Both the position numbers and the translations under genes were made by a program. Positions 37,379 to 46,311 of a DNA stretch of 64,000 nucleotides are shown here, in pieces. The notes beneath the pieces were generated by a model, which had not been told where the DNA came from, did not search any database, and saw only the letters and a list, made by a program, of their open reading frames with translations. Source of the stretch: Pedobacter sp. PF22-3 (GTDB lineage: Bacteria > Bacteroidota > Bacteroidia > Sphingobacteriales > Sphingobacteriaceae); the NCBI RefSeq assembly GCF_026239555.1, contig NZ_JAPIVP010000004.1, forward strand, positions 124,001-188,000, in the 5' to 3' direction. Position 1 is the first letter of the stretch. The number at the start of each line of letters is the position of its first letter.

Positions 37379-38343
37379 TGTTGTTTGAATACCACACGTT
37401 TAAATAAATCCTGTATAAATCCTAAACCATAAGCGGTTAATTGGATAAATGAAGATATAATGCTCAAAAATGCAACTTTTAAAGATTTATTTACAGACCA
37501 TGAATGAAAAAATATCAACATAAAGTAAATCAATAAGAAGAAGTTACAAACATATGCCAATGGAGGATAGATAAAGTTACATAAAATAGTGAAACCAAAA
37601 CCCAAAGTGAACAAAGCAGGAAAAAAATGGACAGGTTTTAATTCTTTCGGAAAGTGTTTATAAATATTGATCCTGGCCCTGCCAAAAAAATGCAGTTGTT
37701 TATAAAACTGGCTAAAACTGGTTCTACGTTTATGGTAAACCTTTGCATCGGGAATCAAGCCGATTTTGAAACCATTTTCATGGATACGGATACTGTATTC
37801 AATATCTTCGCCCAAACGGGTTAAAATAAAGCCACCAACCTTTTCCCAGGCCTGGCGAGAAACGCCCATGTTAAAGCTGCGGGGATGGAACTGCCCCACA
37901 TGTTGTTTGTTTCCACGGATGCCTCCGGTTGTGAAAGGTGAAGTCATGGCATAACTAATTGCTTTTTGCACAGGCGTAAAACTATCATGCGCTGCATCCG
38001 GACCACCATAGGCATCTAAATGATGCTCGTACAGATAGTTTTTAACAATCTCTAAGTAATTAGCCGGAACGAGAATGTCAGAATCAAAAATAACAAAATA
38101 ATCACCTTTGGCTCTTTCGAACCCGAAATTGCGGGCAAAACCTTGTCCGGCATTTTCCTTAAAATAATATTTGACATCCAGTTTATCTGCATAAGAAGCC
38201 ACAATTTCCTTCGCATCGTTTTTAGAGCCATCTTCGATCACCAAAACCTCAAACTGTAAATAAGTTTGTTTAGTTAGTGTATTTAGTAATTCGTCTATCT
38301 CTTGTGGACGATTGTAAAGGGGAATGATAATGGAGAAAAACAT
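37375..38343 (-). CDS. family 2 glycosyltransferase, membrane-associated
   Basis: A 322-residue GT2 protein. The nucleotide-binding strand is FSIIIPLYNRPQEIDELLNTL, VLVIEDGS is next, and the DxD-like metal motif is FDSDILVPANYLE (about 93-105). A LGEDIEYSIRI motif matches the ED acceptor site of processive or lipid-linked GT2 enzymes. C-terminal helices (about 240-310) anchor it to the membrane. It precedes a membrane protein gene by overlap. Confidence 0.88.
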   Translation of the reverse strand: MFFSIIIPLYNRPQEIDELLNTLTKQTYLQFEVLVIEDGSKNDAKEIVASYADKLDVKYYFKENAGQGFARNFGFERAKGDYFVIFDSDILVPANYLEIVKNYLYEHHLDAYGGPDAAHDSFTPVQKAISYAMTSPFTTGGIRGNKQHVGQFHPRSFNMGVSRQAWEKVGGFILTRLGEDIEYSIRIHENGFKIGLIPDAKVYHKRRTSFSQFYKQLHFFGRARINIYKHFPKELKPVHFFPALFTLGFGFTILCNFIYPPLAYVCNFFLLIYFMLIFFHSWSVNKSLKVAFLSIISSFIQLTAYGLGFIQDLFKRVVFKQQ

Positions 38344-38411
38344 GTCTTGAAGCTGAAAGCTGAAAAACTAAAGATAAAAGCGCTTTAAGCTTTAAGCTTT
38401 AGTCTTTGGAC

Positions 38412-39362
38412 TTATTTAAGTTCTTTTTCGATTAAATATTGATTTCTTTCTGGTGCATTACGCGATAAAAGCTCGGCAATAAAACCTGCCAGGAACATTT
38501 GTGAGCCCACTACGATGGCTACCAGCGATAAATAAAACAGTGGCTGGTCGGTTACATCGCGATAAGCTAAACCTTGCCATATCAAATATTTCTTTTCGAG
38601 CAAAATATACATTGCCATTATCATACCGATAAAGAAACTCAACACGCCTAACGAACCAAAAAAGTGCATTGGGCGCTTGCCGAATTTACCTACAAAGAAA
38701 ATAGAGAGTAAATCTAAAAAGCCGTTTATAAACCTGCTGAAACCGAATTTGGTTGTGCCATACTTACGTGCCCGGTGTTCTACCACCTGCTCTGCTATTT
38801 TGCTAAATCCGGCCCATTTGGCAATTACCGGGATGTAACGGTGCATCTCGCCATAAACCTCGATGGTTTTGATTACATCGCTCCGGTAAGCCTTTAAGCC
38901 ACAGTTAAAATCGTTCAGTTCTATGCCACTCATTTTGCGGGTAGCTGCGTTAAAGAGTTTAGTAGGTATCGTTTTGGTAATCGGATCGTAACGTTTCTTT
39001 TTCCAGCCTGAAATGATATCAAGTTTTTCTTCATTAATGCGGCGGTAAAGCTCCGGAATTTCATCAGGGCTATCTTGAAGGTCAGCATCCATGGTAATGA
39101 CCACATTGCCCTGCGTAGCCTCGAAACCAACGTTTAAAGCTGCTGATTTACCGTAGTTACGTCTAAATTTAATGCCTTTTATGGCAAGGTTTTGAAGTCT
39201 TAACTCTTCAATGATCTCCCATGATCTATCGGTGCTACCATCATCAACCAAAATAATCTCATAGCTGAAATTATTTTCGGTCATCACTTTATCAATCCAG
39301 GCCGTTAATTCCGGCAGGGATTCATCTTCATTAAATAAGGGTACTACAACTGATATATCCAT
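38412..39362 (-). CDS. GtrB/DPM1-like polyprenyl-phosphate glycosyltransferase
   Basis: A 316-residue GT2 enzyme with MDISVVVPLFNEDESLPEL, ILVDDGSTD, and the DXD-type motif MDADLQDSPDEIPEL (about 92-106), then the lipid-carrier-associated region ARKYGTTKFGFSRFINGFLD and two C-terminal transmembrane helices (about 225-250, 270-300). Such enzymes load a sugar on undecaprenyl phosphate for use outside the cytoplasm. It is the first gene of the glycosyltransferase run. Confidence 0.9.
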   Translation of the reverse strand: MDISVVVPLFNEDESLPELTAWIDKVMTENNFSYEIILVDDGSTDRSWEIIEELRLQNLAIKGIKFRRNYGKSAALNVGFEATQGNVVITMDADLQDSPDEIPELYRRINEEKLDIISGWKKKRYDPITKTIPTKLFNAATRKMSGIELNDFNCGLKAYRSDVIKTIEVYGEMHRYIPVIAKWAGFSKIAEQVVEHRARKYGTTKFGFSRFINGFLDLLSIFFVGKFGKRPMHFFGSLGVLSFFIGMIMAMYILLEKKYLIWQGLAYRDVTDQPLFYLSLVAIVVGSQMFLAGFIAELLSRNAPERNQYLIEKELK

Positions 39363-39370
39363 TTTTTAAG

Positions 39371-39407
39371 CATAAACCTCGCAGTTTTTAAAAACCTGCG
39401 AGGTTTG
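39371..39407. terminator. terminator hairpin
   Basis: A perfect 11-bp stem (AAACCTCGCAG with CTGCGAGGTTT) with a TTTTTAAAAAC loop, between the zeta cassette and the glycosyltransferase gene. Confidence 0.75.
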
Positions 39408-39420
39408 TTTAAATTAAAAC

Positions 39421-39468
39421 GTGCAAATTTCATCAAATTAAATGATAAAACCTGCACGTTCAAAATTT
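39421..39468 (-). repeat. duplicated terminator hairpin, copy 1
   Basis: GTGCA ... TGCAC stem with an inner ATTTCATCA/TGATAAAA pairing, followed by CGTTCAAAATTT. A near-identical copy lies at 40230-40276 in the same orientation; the two flank the zeta-toxin-like cassette exactly. Confidence 0.8.
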
Positions 39469-39477
39469 TTGATTTAA

Positions 39478-39639
39478 TTATAACTTAATGTCTTTAGCTT
39501 TTACTTTTATAATTTCCCCCTGATCGGAGAAAACCAAAACACCATCATTTTTCGCCTTATAAGCAACTAGTTTTTTGAATGCTAAGTTAAGACCCAAACG
39601 TATTTTATCCCGCAATTCAATATTGTTCTTATTTCCCAT
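39478..39639 (-). CDS. small protein (53 aa) paired with the zeta-like kinase
   Basis: A 53-codon ATG frame (MGNKNNIELRDKIRLGLNLA ... ending KAKDIKL). It starts inside the last codons of the zeta-like gene (11-bp overlap, AATGGGAAATAA), so it is translationally coupled to it. The layout, an amphipathic helix (LRDKIRLGLNLAFKKLVAYK) followed by a short beta hairpin with the pattern GVLVFSDQGEIIKV, resembles small partner proteins that accompany zeta-like kinases in Bacteroidota. An antitoxin role is inferred. In that setting the small gene more often precedes the kinase; here it follows. Confidence 0.65.
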   Translation of the reverse strand: MGNKNNIELRDKIRLGLNLAFKKLVAYKAKNDGVLVFSDQGEIIKVKAKDIKL

Positions 39640-40204
39640 TAGGTATAAAATTAAATTTCAACCAAGTATTTTTTTCAAAGATAGTTATTTCATCCGTCAA
39701 ATTTCCTTCTGCTATAAATTGCAATTCACTATCTGAACTATTAATTATTATCCAATAATCAGCAACGTTAGTAAACTGCTGTAAATTTTGTATGCCTTTT
39801 TTATACCTTCTTCTGATTACATCTTCAGGAATATTGTGTCCCCCTTCAGATACCCTCATTTTAACCCTTTCAACAGCAAGTTCTACATCATTTAGCCAAA
39901 AAAATAAAAGCGTTACCTGATAACCTGAAGCTTTTGCTTTTTTAATTGTATTTAAATAAGATTTAGTAGTGAGCGTAGTTTCAATAGCAAAATCCGCTTT
40001 TTGCAATAGCAGCTCATCAATCCGGTTCAGCATAATTTTTCCTGCCTGAATGGCTACACTTTCAGGCTTAAACGGAGAAATTCCACGGGCAATCTCATCG
40101 GCATTTACAAATTCTCTACAATTAAGGATTTCAGGCAAAATAGTAAATGATGCAGTTGTTTTACCTGCTCCATTACAACCCGAAATAATATATAGATGAT
40201 GCAT
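39629..40204 (-). CDS. zeta-toxin-like P-loop kinase
   Basis: About 191 residues from the ATG at 40204 (a GTG one codon earlier is possible). Walker A is GCNGAGKTT (near 10-18); downstream are FVNADEIARGISPF (the zeta substrate-side Asp region), FAIETTLTT, FFWLNDVELAVERVKMRV and HNIPEDVIRRRYKKGIQNL, all matching the zeta toxin/UDP-GlcNAc-kinase-like family. Zeta toxins phosphorylate UDP-N-acetylglucosamine and poison wall synthesis; chromosomal relatives may have other nucleotide-sugar substrates. The gene with its small partner lies between duplicated hairpins. Confidence 0.85.
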   Translation of the reverse strand: MHHLYIISGCNGAGKTTASFTILPEILNCREFVNADEIARGISPFKPESVAIQAGKIMLNRIDELLLQKADFAIETTLTTKSYLNTIKKAKASGYQVTLLFFWLNDVELAVERVKMRVSEGGHNIPEDVIRRRYKKGIQNLQQFTNVADYWIIINSSDSELQFIAEGNLTDEITIFEKNTWLKFNFIPNGK

Positions 40205-40229
40205 CACAAGTCGCTATTTAAAATAAAAA

Positions 40230-40276
40230 GTGCAGATTTCATCAAAATAATGATAAAACCTGCACGTTCAAAATTT
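40230..40276 (-). repeat. duplicated terminator hairpin, copy 2
   Basis: Same sequence as 39421-39468 with a few differences (GTGCAGATTTCATCAAAATA...). It lies 10 bp from the 3' end of the DUF4199 gene, where it serves as its terminator. Confidence 0.8.
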
Positions 40277-40285
40277 GTAAAAGAA

Positions 40286-40855
40286 TTAAGCTTCTTTGGG
40301 AAACGAATCGAATCTTACCGGTTCCTTTTTCTTTAAGATTGCTGAAAGGATCAAAGATAGCACACCATATAAAGCAAGTGAAACACCAAAGCTTGTAAAA
40401 ATATTTTTAAAAGTTGGTTCTAGTTTCTCCTGCATATTTCCTGCTTTAGCCATGGCTTCATCGATCTGTTCGCTAGCCATTCCGAATTTCTCCATCATCG
40501 CTCTTTGCGCAGTTTCAATAGCGTCTGCGGCTTTTGCCGGAAGATCAGGATCAATAAATTTCATTAATACTACGTTGTAAAGTGTAGCAGTTAATGCCAA
40601 AATTAAGGAAACAATTAAAAACGCTTTGAAAGCTTCTCCAAATGTCCAAAAACCACCGATTTCTTTACGAATGTTAATCCCTACTACCACCAACAGGGCG
40701 ATAAATAAAACAAATATTAATATTTGCGCCATAAAGCTGGTGTAAATTAATACGGGATCGATAAAATGCAAGGTTAAAGATAAAATGATTGAGACCGCAG
40801 CCAGCATTAATCCATTTTTTAAAGCAAGCTTGGTAATAAGAGCACTCTTGTCCAT
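40286..40855 (-). CDS. DUF4199 family membrane protein
   Basis: A 189-residue protein with four helices; the central DPDLPAKAADAIETAQRAMM segment and the helices before it (WTFGEAFKAFLIVSLILALT, ATLYNVVLMKFIDP) are the DUF4199 pattern. Function unknown; common next to glycosyltransferase and dihydroorotase genes in this phylum, as here. Confidence 0.88.
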   Translation of the reverse strand: MDKSALITKLALKNGLMLAAVSIILSLTLHFIDPVLIYTSFMAQILIFVLFIALLVVVGINIRKEIGGFWTFGEAFKAFLIVSLILALTATLYNVVLMKFIDPDLPAKAADAIETAQRAMMEKFGMASEQIDEAMAKAGNMQEKLEPTFKNIFTSFGVSLALYGVLSLILSAILKKKEPVRFDSFPKEA

Positions 40856-40869
40856 TTTTTTTAGTTTTT

Positions 40870-41541
40870 TTAGTTATTGATTGTTGTGATCAATGTATAA
40901 GATGCAGCATCAAAAGCTTTGTTACGGCTAAACTGAATTAATTCTTTTTCTGTTTCCTTACTACCTTCTACATCCAGGAAGAAAACCATAAACGGCACGA
41001 ACAATTCCTGCATTTCTTCGCTGATATTTAATTTTGCAGCCGCTTTACAGATCTCTTCTACACTACTTTCGGCCAGTTGCTGGTTGCTGATCAGTTCTTC
41101 ATAAATCTCAAACTCATCCTGAAACTCATCGTCTTCTACCAACAAAAATTCTTTTAGAAAATCGCCCAGTTCAGGATCTAAATCTTCATCCTTGCACTCT
41201 TTAATGTATAGCAAAAGATTTAAAAGTTCGGTACCCCTATCAATGGTTTCCTCCTCAATATTCGCCCATTCTTCGCTCTCCAAATAGTCATCTTCTAGTT
41301 TTTGCACGTCGCTACTGAAGAAATTTACCATCAATAAATCGAAAAATACTTCGCGCAATTCTTCAAATTTCGGATGAGAATCGAAAACTGCATCAAAAGC
41401 CGTAGCTTTATCTAAAAAGTTAACATCAAGCTCAAAAGCAGCCAACAATTCTGTTTCAAAACCTTCTACATTAGTAGCCGAAACTTCAGCATATTTGTTA
41501 ATGGCTACACCTAGTGCCTTTTTTACTCTATTATCCATCAT
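40870..41541 (-). CDS. hypothetical acidic cytoplasmic protein
   Basis: A 223-residue, strongly acidic, helix-rich protein with no signal or membrane segment. Stretches such as EDDYLESEEWANIEEETIDR and LLVEDDEFQDEFEIYEELIS dominate. It lies 14 bp before the DUF4199 gene (same strand) and after the dihydroorotase gene. No family recognised. Confidence 0.6.
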   Translation of the reverse strand: MMDNRVKKALGVAINKYAEVSATNVEGFETELLAAFELDVNFLDKATAFDAVFDSHPKFEELREVFFDLLMVNFFSSDVQKLEDDYLESEEWANIEEETIDRGTELLNLLLYIKECKDEDLDPELGDFLKEFLLVEDDEFQDEFEIYEELISNQQLAESSVEEICKAAAKLNISEEMQELFVPFMVFFLDVEGSKETEKELIQFSRNKAFDAASYTLITTINN

Positions 41542-41712
41542 TAAGATTTTTAGTGTTTTAGGATGATAAGATTGTACGACCTGAACAGCAAATTGTAATT
41601 TCTTGCTTTAGTCTTAAAGTTCTTATAACCTGTTAATTATCAATATTTTTTTTTCTGAACTAATATCTTTTAAGACATGGTTAAGAACCTTATGCCTTCA
41701 ACCTTTTCAACC

Positions 41713-42969
41713 TTAATTCTCCCAGTATTGGTTATTATTATATACCAATTTTACCTTACCAGTAAGTTCGGTACCCAATAACGGACTATTTGCCGATTTT
41801 GAATGGTTGCTTGCCGAATTATATAACCATTTTTCGCTTGTATTCACTACCGTGAAGTTAGCCGCTGCTCCTTCTTCAATTACCGGAACAGTTAAATTTA
41901 ACAATATACGTGGGTTAATGGCCAATTTCTCTGCAATTAAAGTAATATCCAATCCGGCTTTTAACAACAATGGCAATACCGTTTGTAAAGCAATAATACC
42001 ATAATGGGCAATTTCGAACTCTACATTTTTAAATTCGATTTCCTCAGGCCGGTGCTGAGAAGTAATCGCATCAATGGTTCCGTCTTTTAAACCAGCAATT
42101 AATGCTTTTACATCTGATTTTCCACGTAATGGTGGCTTAACCTTATAATTGCTATCAAAATCGCTTAAAAGTTCTTCTGTAAACACGAGGTGATGAGCCG
42201 TTACATCGCATGAAACCTGAACACCATCTTTCTTTGCCTTACGGATTAAAGCGACAGCACCTGCAGTTGAAATATTGCTGATGTGGATCTTGGTTTCGTT
42301 ATATGAAGCCAGGAAAATATCGCGGGCGATGTGCATTTCTTCGGCCAGCGCCGGCAAACCTTTCATTCCCAGAAGCACTGAGTTTTTACTTTCATTAATC
42401 TGCGATTTACCTGCAATTGATTTATTTTCGGGATAAACCATTAAGAGTGCATTAAAACCTTTGGCATATTGCAAGGCCCGGCTCATAAAACCATCATCCT
42501 GTAGGGCTTTATCACCATCAGAGAAAGCTACAGCACCTGCCTGTTGCATATCGAAAAGTTCAGCCAATTCTTTTGCCTCGCGGTTCTGGCTAATGGCCCC
42601 AACAGGCAAAACTTCAACCAGATTATTCTTAGCCCTGTTAATAATATACTCTACCTGAGATTTTGACTGTACAACCGGACTGGTTTGCGGTAATAAGGCC
42701 AATCCTGTAAAACCGCCAGCTTTTGCAGTTTGAGTTAACGTTTCAATATCTTCCTTCGTTTCGAAGCCCGGATCGCCTGCTACACAGTTTAAATCAAAAA
42801 ACCCCGGTGTTAAGAAAGCACCATGAGCATCAAAAATGGTTTCATTTTTATCGGCAGTTAATTTACCTATGTTCATAATTTTACCATTTTCTACTCTGAC
42901 ATCGCATTGTTGACTGTTGAATTTACTTTGCGGATCGGCAATGGTTACATTTTTAACCAGGAGATTCAT
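41713..42969 (-). CDS. pyrC: dihydroorotase-like amidohydrolase lacking metal ligands
   Basis: A 418-residue amidohydrolase of the class I dihydroorotase type (TIM barrel with N- and C-terminal beta parts). Where active enzymes have DLHVHxREPG, this protein has DLNCVAGDPGFE (59-70), so both His of the HxH motif are missing. The usual DHAP near the C-terminus reads TSQHRPEE. DHOase homologues from this phylum often look like this, and they may be catalytically silent partners or use another mechanism. A pyrimidine role is likely by family but not proven. It overlaps the BatA-type gene by 4 bp. Confidence 0.8.
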   Translation of the reverse strand: MNLLVKNVTIADPQSKFNSQQCDVRVENGKIMNIGKLTADKNETIFDAHGAFLTPGFFDLNCVAGDPGFETKEDIETLTQTAKAGGFTGLALLPQTSPVVQSKSQVEYIINRAKNNLVEVLPVGAISQNREAKELAELFDMQQAGAVAFSDGDKALQDDGFMSRALQYAKGFNALLMVYPENKSIAGKSQINESKNSVLLGMKGLPALAEEMHIARDIFLASYNETKIHISNISTAGAVALIRKAKKDGVQVSCDVTAHHLVFTEELLSDFDSNYKVKPPLRGKSDVKALIAGLKDGTIDAITSQHRPEEIEFKNVEFEIAHYGIIALQTVLPLLLKAGLDITLIAEKLAINPRILLNLTVPVIEEGAAANFTVVNTSEKWLYNSASNHSKSANSPLLGTELTGKVKLVYNNNQYWEN

Positions 42970-45005
42970 ATTGTTCTTTTTGTGTTGTTAAAAAATCGGA
43001 TGAGCAAAATTTCTGCTGCAATAAAAATCAGCGACAAAATTAGACAAAGTTTCCATAAAGTTTGTCCGATTTTATTGCCACCGGCAATTAATTTAACGGC
43101 ATCTTTATCGGTATCGAATATTTTCAGGTTACTTTTATCGGCTAATTGCTCCAGTTCTGTTTTACTTAAATAGTGTAGATCAGATTCGGCACGTCCAGCG
43201 TTAAAGCTATAAACCGCAAGCAGCGAATCTGCAAGTTTTAGGTTATAAAAACCTGCATTTTTAATCTGATCGGCAATATAAATTAATGTTTTTCCATCTG
43301 CCTGCCTTATTTCAGGGATCGCTTCAAAATGGTCAGCTGTAATTTTTAAACTCTGGTTTTTACCGATAGCGATTTTTTTACTGGCCAGTGTATTGTCATT
43401 GCCAATATGATAATATAGCGGTACTTCGTTTCCTCCACTTAGGGCCAAGCGATAAACTAACGGTACGAAAACCGGATGACGTGCCAGATTTCCATCATTA
43501 ACATTCAAGCCGGTGGCTGATAAATAAACCTGACCGTTACCTACCCCATATTTAGAAAAAAAAGCTTTTCTACCCGGCAACATCATGATATCTTCTTTGT
43601 TGGACATATTTTTCTCCACAAAAGAATAATAACGGGAAACAGTTGGCAAATCCAGATTTTTAGGGATTTCTTCAAAAACAGTTTTAAAAATCGGATTCTG
43701 CAGATCAATCTGGTCAACCTTGCTTGGTGTAGTATTTAAACCTTGGATAGCAGGAAGCGACAATCCGCTCAAAAATGAATTATAAGTCTGGATATCAGCA
43801 TCTAAATCGGGAAAAAGCACTACCGTTCCACCTGCGTTTAGATAGGTTTTTAGCTGTTGTGCCAATCCGCTTGAAGGACTTTTCAATCCGTTCAATACAA
43901 TTAAGCCATAATTGGTAAAATTATTATAGTTTACGTTGCTTTCGGCATTTTCAGCTAATTGATAGTATGCGTCGGCCGCGAATAAGGCTTTAATGTAATG
44001 ACCAGCATTCGGCCCATTAATACTTAAAACCGGGAAACTTTTATCTACTTTAAAACTGAACGAAAGGGAATCATCAAAGGTTATGGGAAAATCTTTAATG
44101 CTCACCATACCTTTTTGCGATCCGACATTAAGTCCTGAGAAATTCAGGGTATCTTTAACGATTTTACCTGCAGGAATGGTTACGGAACCCAATCCTTTTT
44201 GCTGGTTGTTGATGCTTAGTTTTATGGGAATATTTTTTGCTTCTTCTTCTGAATAATTTTTTACCTGCACCACTAAACGTTCATTTGCACCGGGCTGATG
44301 ATTTGGTGAAAGTGTCCAAACGCTATCTACCGCAACATTGGGTAAGGTATTAGCATTCAATTTCAAAAATGAATATTGAATATCGGCTTTGGTTTCGAGT
44401 TTTTTTGTGGAGGAAATATTTTTTTGAAAATCAGAGATGAGAAAGCTGTATTTATTTTCTGCCCCAGATAAAACATTTCCCTGTCTGTTTAAAATTTGCT
44501 GGAGATTTCGGTTTGCTGCTGAAATTTTTACATCATCCAGTGCTTTTAAAAATGCCTCTTCACTTAATAAACGTTGGTGTTTACCTTCGAAATCGTTGGT
44601 TAACAGCTGAAAACGGTCGTTCATCCCGAAACCTTTAACCAGTTCCTTTCCCCTACGTTTCGCCTCGTCCAGCAAACTGCCATCTTTATTAACGGCCTCC
44701 ATACTGTAAGAATTATCAATATAAATACTTACTATGTTGTTTAAAGCCGTAGTTTTTTGATTGTGTTCAGGGATATAAGGTTGGGCAAATGCCAGCACCA
44801 AAAAGATGATCGCCAAAATCCGCGACAAGAGAATGAGCAGATTTTTAATTTTTTCTTTTGATGAATTTTGCTGTTCTACTTCCTTTAAAAGCTGAACATT
44901 AGAGAAATAAACCTTTTTAAATTTTCTGAAATTGAATAAATGAATGATAACCGGGATGGCAACCGATATTAGTGCAAAAAGAAAGCCCGGATAAAGGAAA
45001 TTCAT
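42966..45005 (-). CDS. BatA-type membrane protein
   Basis: A 679-residue protein. The N-terminal double-transmembrane domain is FLYPGFLFALISVAIPVIIHLFNFRKFKKVYFSN, typical of BatA N-terminal domain proteins, with a second helix near 60-75. A VWA-like domain begins with SIYIDNSYSM (MIDAS-like DxSxS), then a long beta-rich part with a glutamine amidotransferase-like segment (about 325-410), and a C-terminal helix (about 650-670). Related proteins belong to the Bat aerotolerance group. Downstream dihydroorotase gene overlaps by 4 bp. Confidence 0.85.
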   Translation of the reverse strand: MNFLYPGFLFALISVAIPVIIHLFNFRKFKKVYFSNVQLLKEVEQQNSSKEKIKNLLILLSRILAIIFLVLAFAQPYIPEHNQKTTALNNIVSIYIDNSYSMEAVNKDGSLLDEAKRRGKELVKGFGMNDRFQLLTNDFEGKHQRLLSEEAFLKALDDVKISAANRNLQQILNRQGNVLSGAENKYSFLISDFQKNISSTKKLETKADIQYSFLKLNANTLPNVAVDSVWTLSPNHQPGANERLVVQVKNYSEEEAKNIPIKLSINNQQKGLGSVTIPAGKIVKDTLNFSGLNVGSQKGMVSIKDFPITFDDSLSFSFKVDKSFPVLSINGPNAGHYIKALFAADAYYQLAENAESNVNYNNFTNYGLIVLNGLKSPSSGLAQQLKTYLNAGGTVVLFPDLDADIQTYNSFLSGLSLPAIQGLNTTPSKVDQIDLQNPIFKTVFEEIPKNLDLPTVSRYYSFVEKNMSNKEDIMMLPGRKAFFSKYGVGNGQVYLSATGLNVNDGNLARHPVFVPLVYRLALSGGNEVPLYYHIGNDNTLASKKIAIGKNQSLKITADHFEAIPEIRQADGKTLIYIADQIKNAGFYNLKLADSLLAVYSFNAGRAESDLHYLSKTELEQLADKSNLKIFDTDKDAVKLIAGGNKIGQTLWKLCLILSLIFIAAEILLIRFFNNTKRTI

Positions 45006-45121
45006 TAAAAACCAAAGATAGAAAAATTATGGAATTGGGGATAATATTCCTTATTTATTATTATCAATGTTATTTAAAGTTTTGGTAGATGGCGACGCTA
45101 GCCAATAGAAAATTGGCAGAT

Positions 45122-45394
45122 TTATTTATCACCATAATGGCCAGCAGCCGACAAAACCAATACACTTATCGTTTCGCCATTTATTTGATAAACTAATCTG
45201 TGCTTTTGCGATATCCTTCTAGAATATAAGCCAGATAAATTATATTTCTTTAGTTCTGGCTTCCCGGTTCCTATGGTTGGATGCTCGATAAGTTCCAATA
45301 ATAATTTTTGAACCTTTTTATAAGCAATTGTGTCTGTTTTCTTTAGCCACTTAAGATCCTCTATTGCCTGGGAAGTGAACTCTAGACTATACAT
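45122..45394 (-). CDS. yoeB: toxin, Txe/YoeB family
   Basis: A 90-residue RelE-fold endoribonuclease. Signature stretches: TSQAIEDLKWLKKTD, HPTIGTGKPELKKYNLSGLYSRRISQKHRLVY and the C-terminal AGHYGDK, which carries the catalytic-site His in YoeB-type toxins. It cleaves mRNA on the ribosome when freed from its antitoxin. It overlaps the antitoxin gene by 1 bp. Confidence 0.92.
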   Translation of the reverse strand: MYSLEFTSQAIEDLKWLKKTDTIAYKKVQKLLLELIEHPTIGTGKPELKKYNLSGLYSRRISQKHRLVYQINGETISVLVLSAAGHYGDK

Positions 45395-45648
45395 TATAAA
45401 TCTTTAAGAAATTCTACTAATGCATCTTTTCCTGTAACCTTAGTAACTTCTCCATTTTTTGCCTGCAAAAGTGATTTTTCAATCTTTTCGACCATCACCT
45501 TTGAAAAGTAGATATCATCATTGGTGATTGGTGTTATTGAATACGCTTTATTTTTGCCTCTTTGAACAATAATCTGTTCTCCACTATCGGCCATATCCAT
45601 ATATTCAGCCTGTTTTTCCCTAAATTCTCTGCTGCTTACTACTAACAT
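45394..45648 (-). CDS. yefM: antitoxin, YefM/Phd family
   Basis: An 84-residue Phd/YefM-fold protein: N-terminal DNA-binding part MLVVSSREFREKQAEYMDMADSGEQIIVQRGK, then a C-terminal helical toxin-binding tail. It binds the partner toxin and represses the shared promoter. Upstream, a palindrome and a -7 element are placed as expected for autoregulation. Confidence 0.92.
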   Translation of the reverse strand: MLVVSSREFREKQAEYMDMADSGEQIIVQRGKNKAYSITPITNDDIYFSKVMVEKIEKSLLQAKNGEVTKVTGKDALVEFLKDL

Positions 45649-45663
45649 AATTCTATTTTTAGC

Positions 45664-45685
45664 GTACCATATTGGTACAAATATA
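45664..45685 (-). promoter_or_regulatory. yefM-yoeB operator and -7 element
   Basis: The palindrome GTACCA-TAT-TGGTAC (45664-45678) overlaps a minus-strand TATATTTG (45678-45685) that fits the Bacteroidota -7 box. It lies 15 bp before the antitoxin ATG. Operator identity is inferred from position and symmetry. Confidence 0.6.
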
Positions 45686-45867
45686 CGATTTTATATTATT
45701 ACATTTTATCCTAATCGATTTGAATACCAAGAGATTAGTTTGGTCGATGATGACACCAACTGGTAGGAAAATGCCCGACTGAATTTCATGTCTAAGATTC
45801 TTTACTGCGTTCAGAATGACACTTAACGATGAAAAGCGAAATTTAACTGGTCTTAAATAAGATTAAA

Positions 45868-46272
45868 TCAATAACTAAACCCCGGAAACTCGATATTCAC
45901 AATTTTCCAGCTACCATTGTGTAGTGCAAAGTACAGTTTAAAAGGTCCGCTTACAATTTTAGATTGTTTTTGAATCACATCCCGGTACCCAGCAACACCT
46001 TCTATAAAGCCCATTCCTTTACCATCGTCTAATAATTCAAAATTAACATCTATGATATCATAACGCCCGCCTACATACTCATCTGATTGACCGAAAATGC
46101 CTTTCAATCGCCCAATGATAACATCTTTGCCAATAATTTTATTGCCTGGCAATATAAAAAAATCATTCAGTTCACTTGTAATTGCCTTCGATTGTTTAAA
46201 CCATGCGTTCATAAATCTGATAGCACCATTTACGATATCGGCCTGATGGTTAAAATTAGGTGTTTCCTGCAT
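45868..46272 (-). CDS. NTF2-like (SnoaL-type) protein
   Basis: About 134 residues from the ATG at 46272 (MQETPNFNHQADIVNGAIRF); a longer frame to 46320 begins with a GTG inside a REP element and is unlikely. The pattern FMNAWFKQSKAITSELNDFF, then GVAGYRDV and a C-terminal SWKIVNIEFPGFS resembles the SnoaL/NTF2 cone fold with a small pocket. Function unknown. Single gene between repeats. Confidence 0.6.
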   Translation of the reverse strand: MQETPNFNHQADIVNGAIRFMNAWFKQSKAITSELNDFFILPGNKIIGKDVIIGRLKGIFGQSDEYVGGRYDIIDVNFELLDDGKGMGFIEGVAGYRDVIQKQSKIVSGPFKLYFALHNGSWKIVNIEFPGFSY

Positions 46273-46311
46273 TTTTTGATGTCTTTCGTTGGATGAGGTG
46301 TACTTAAAAAC

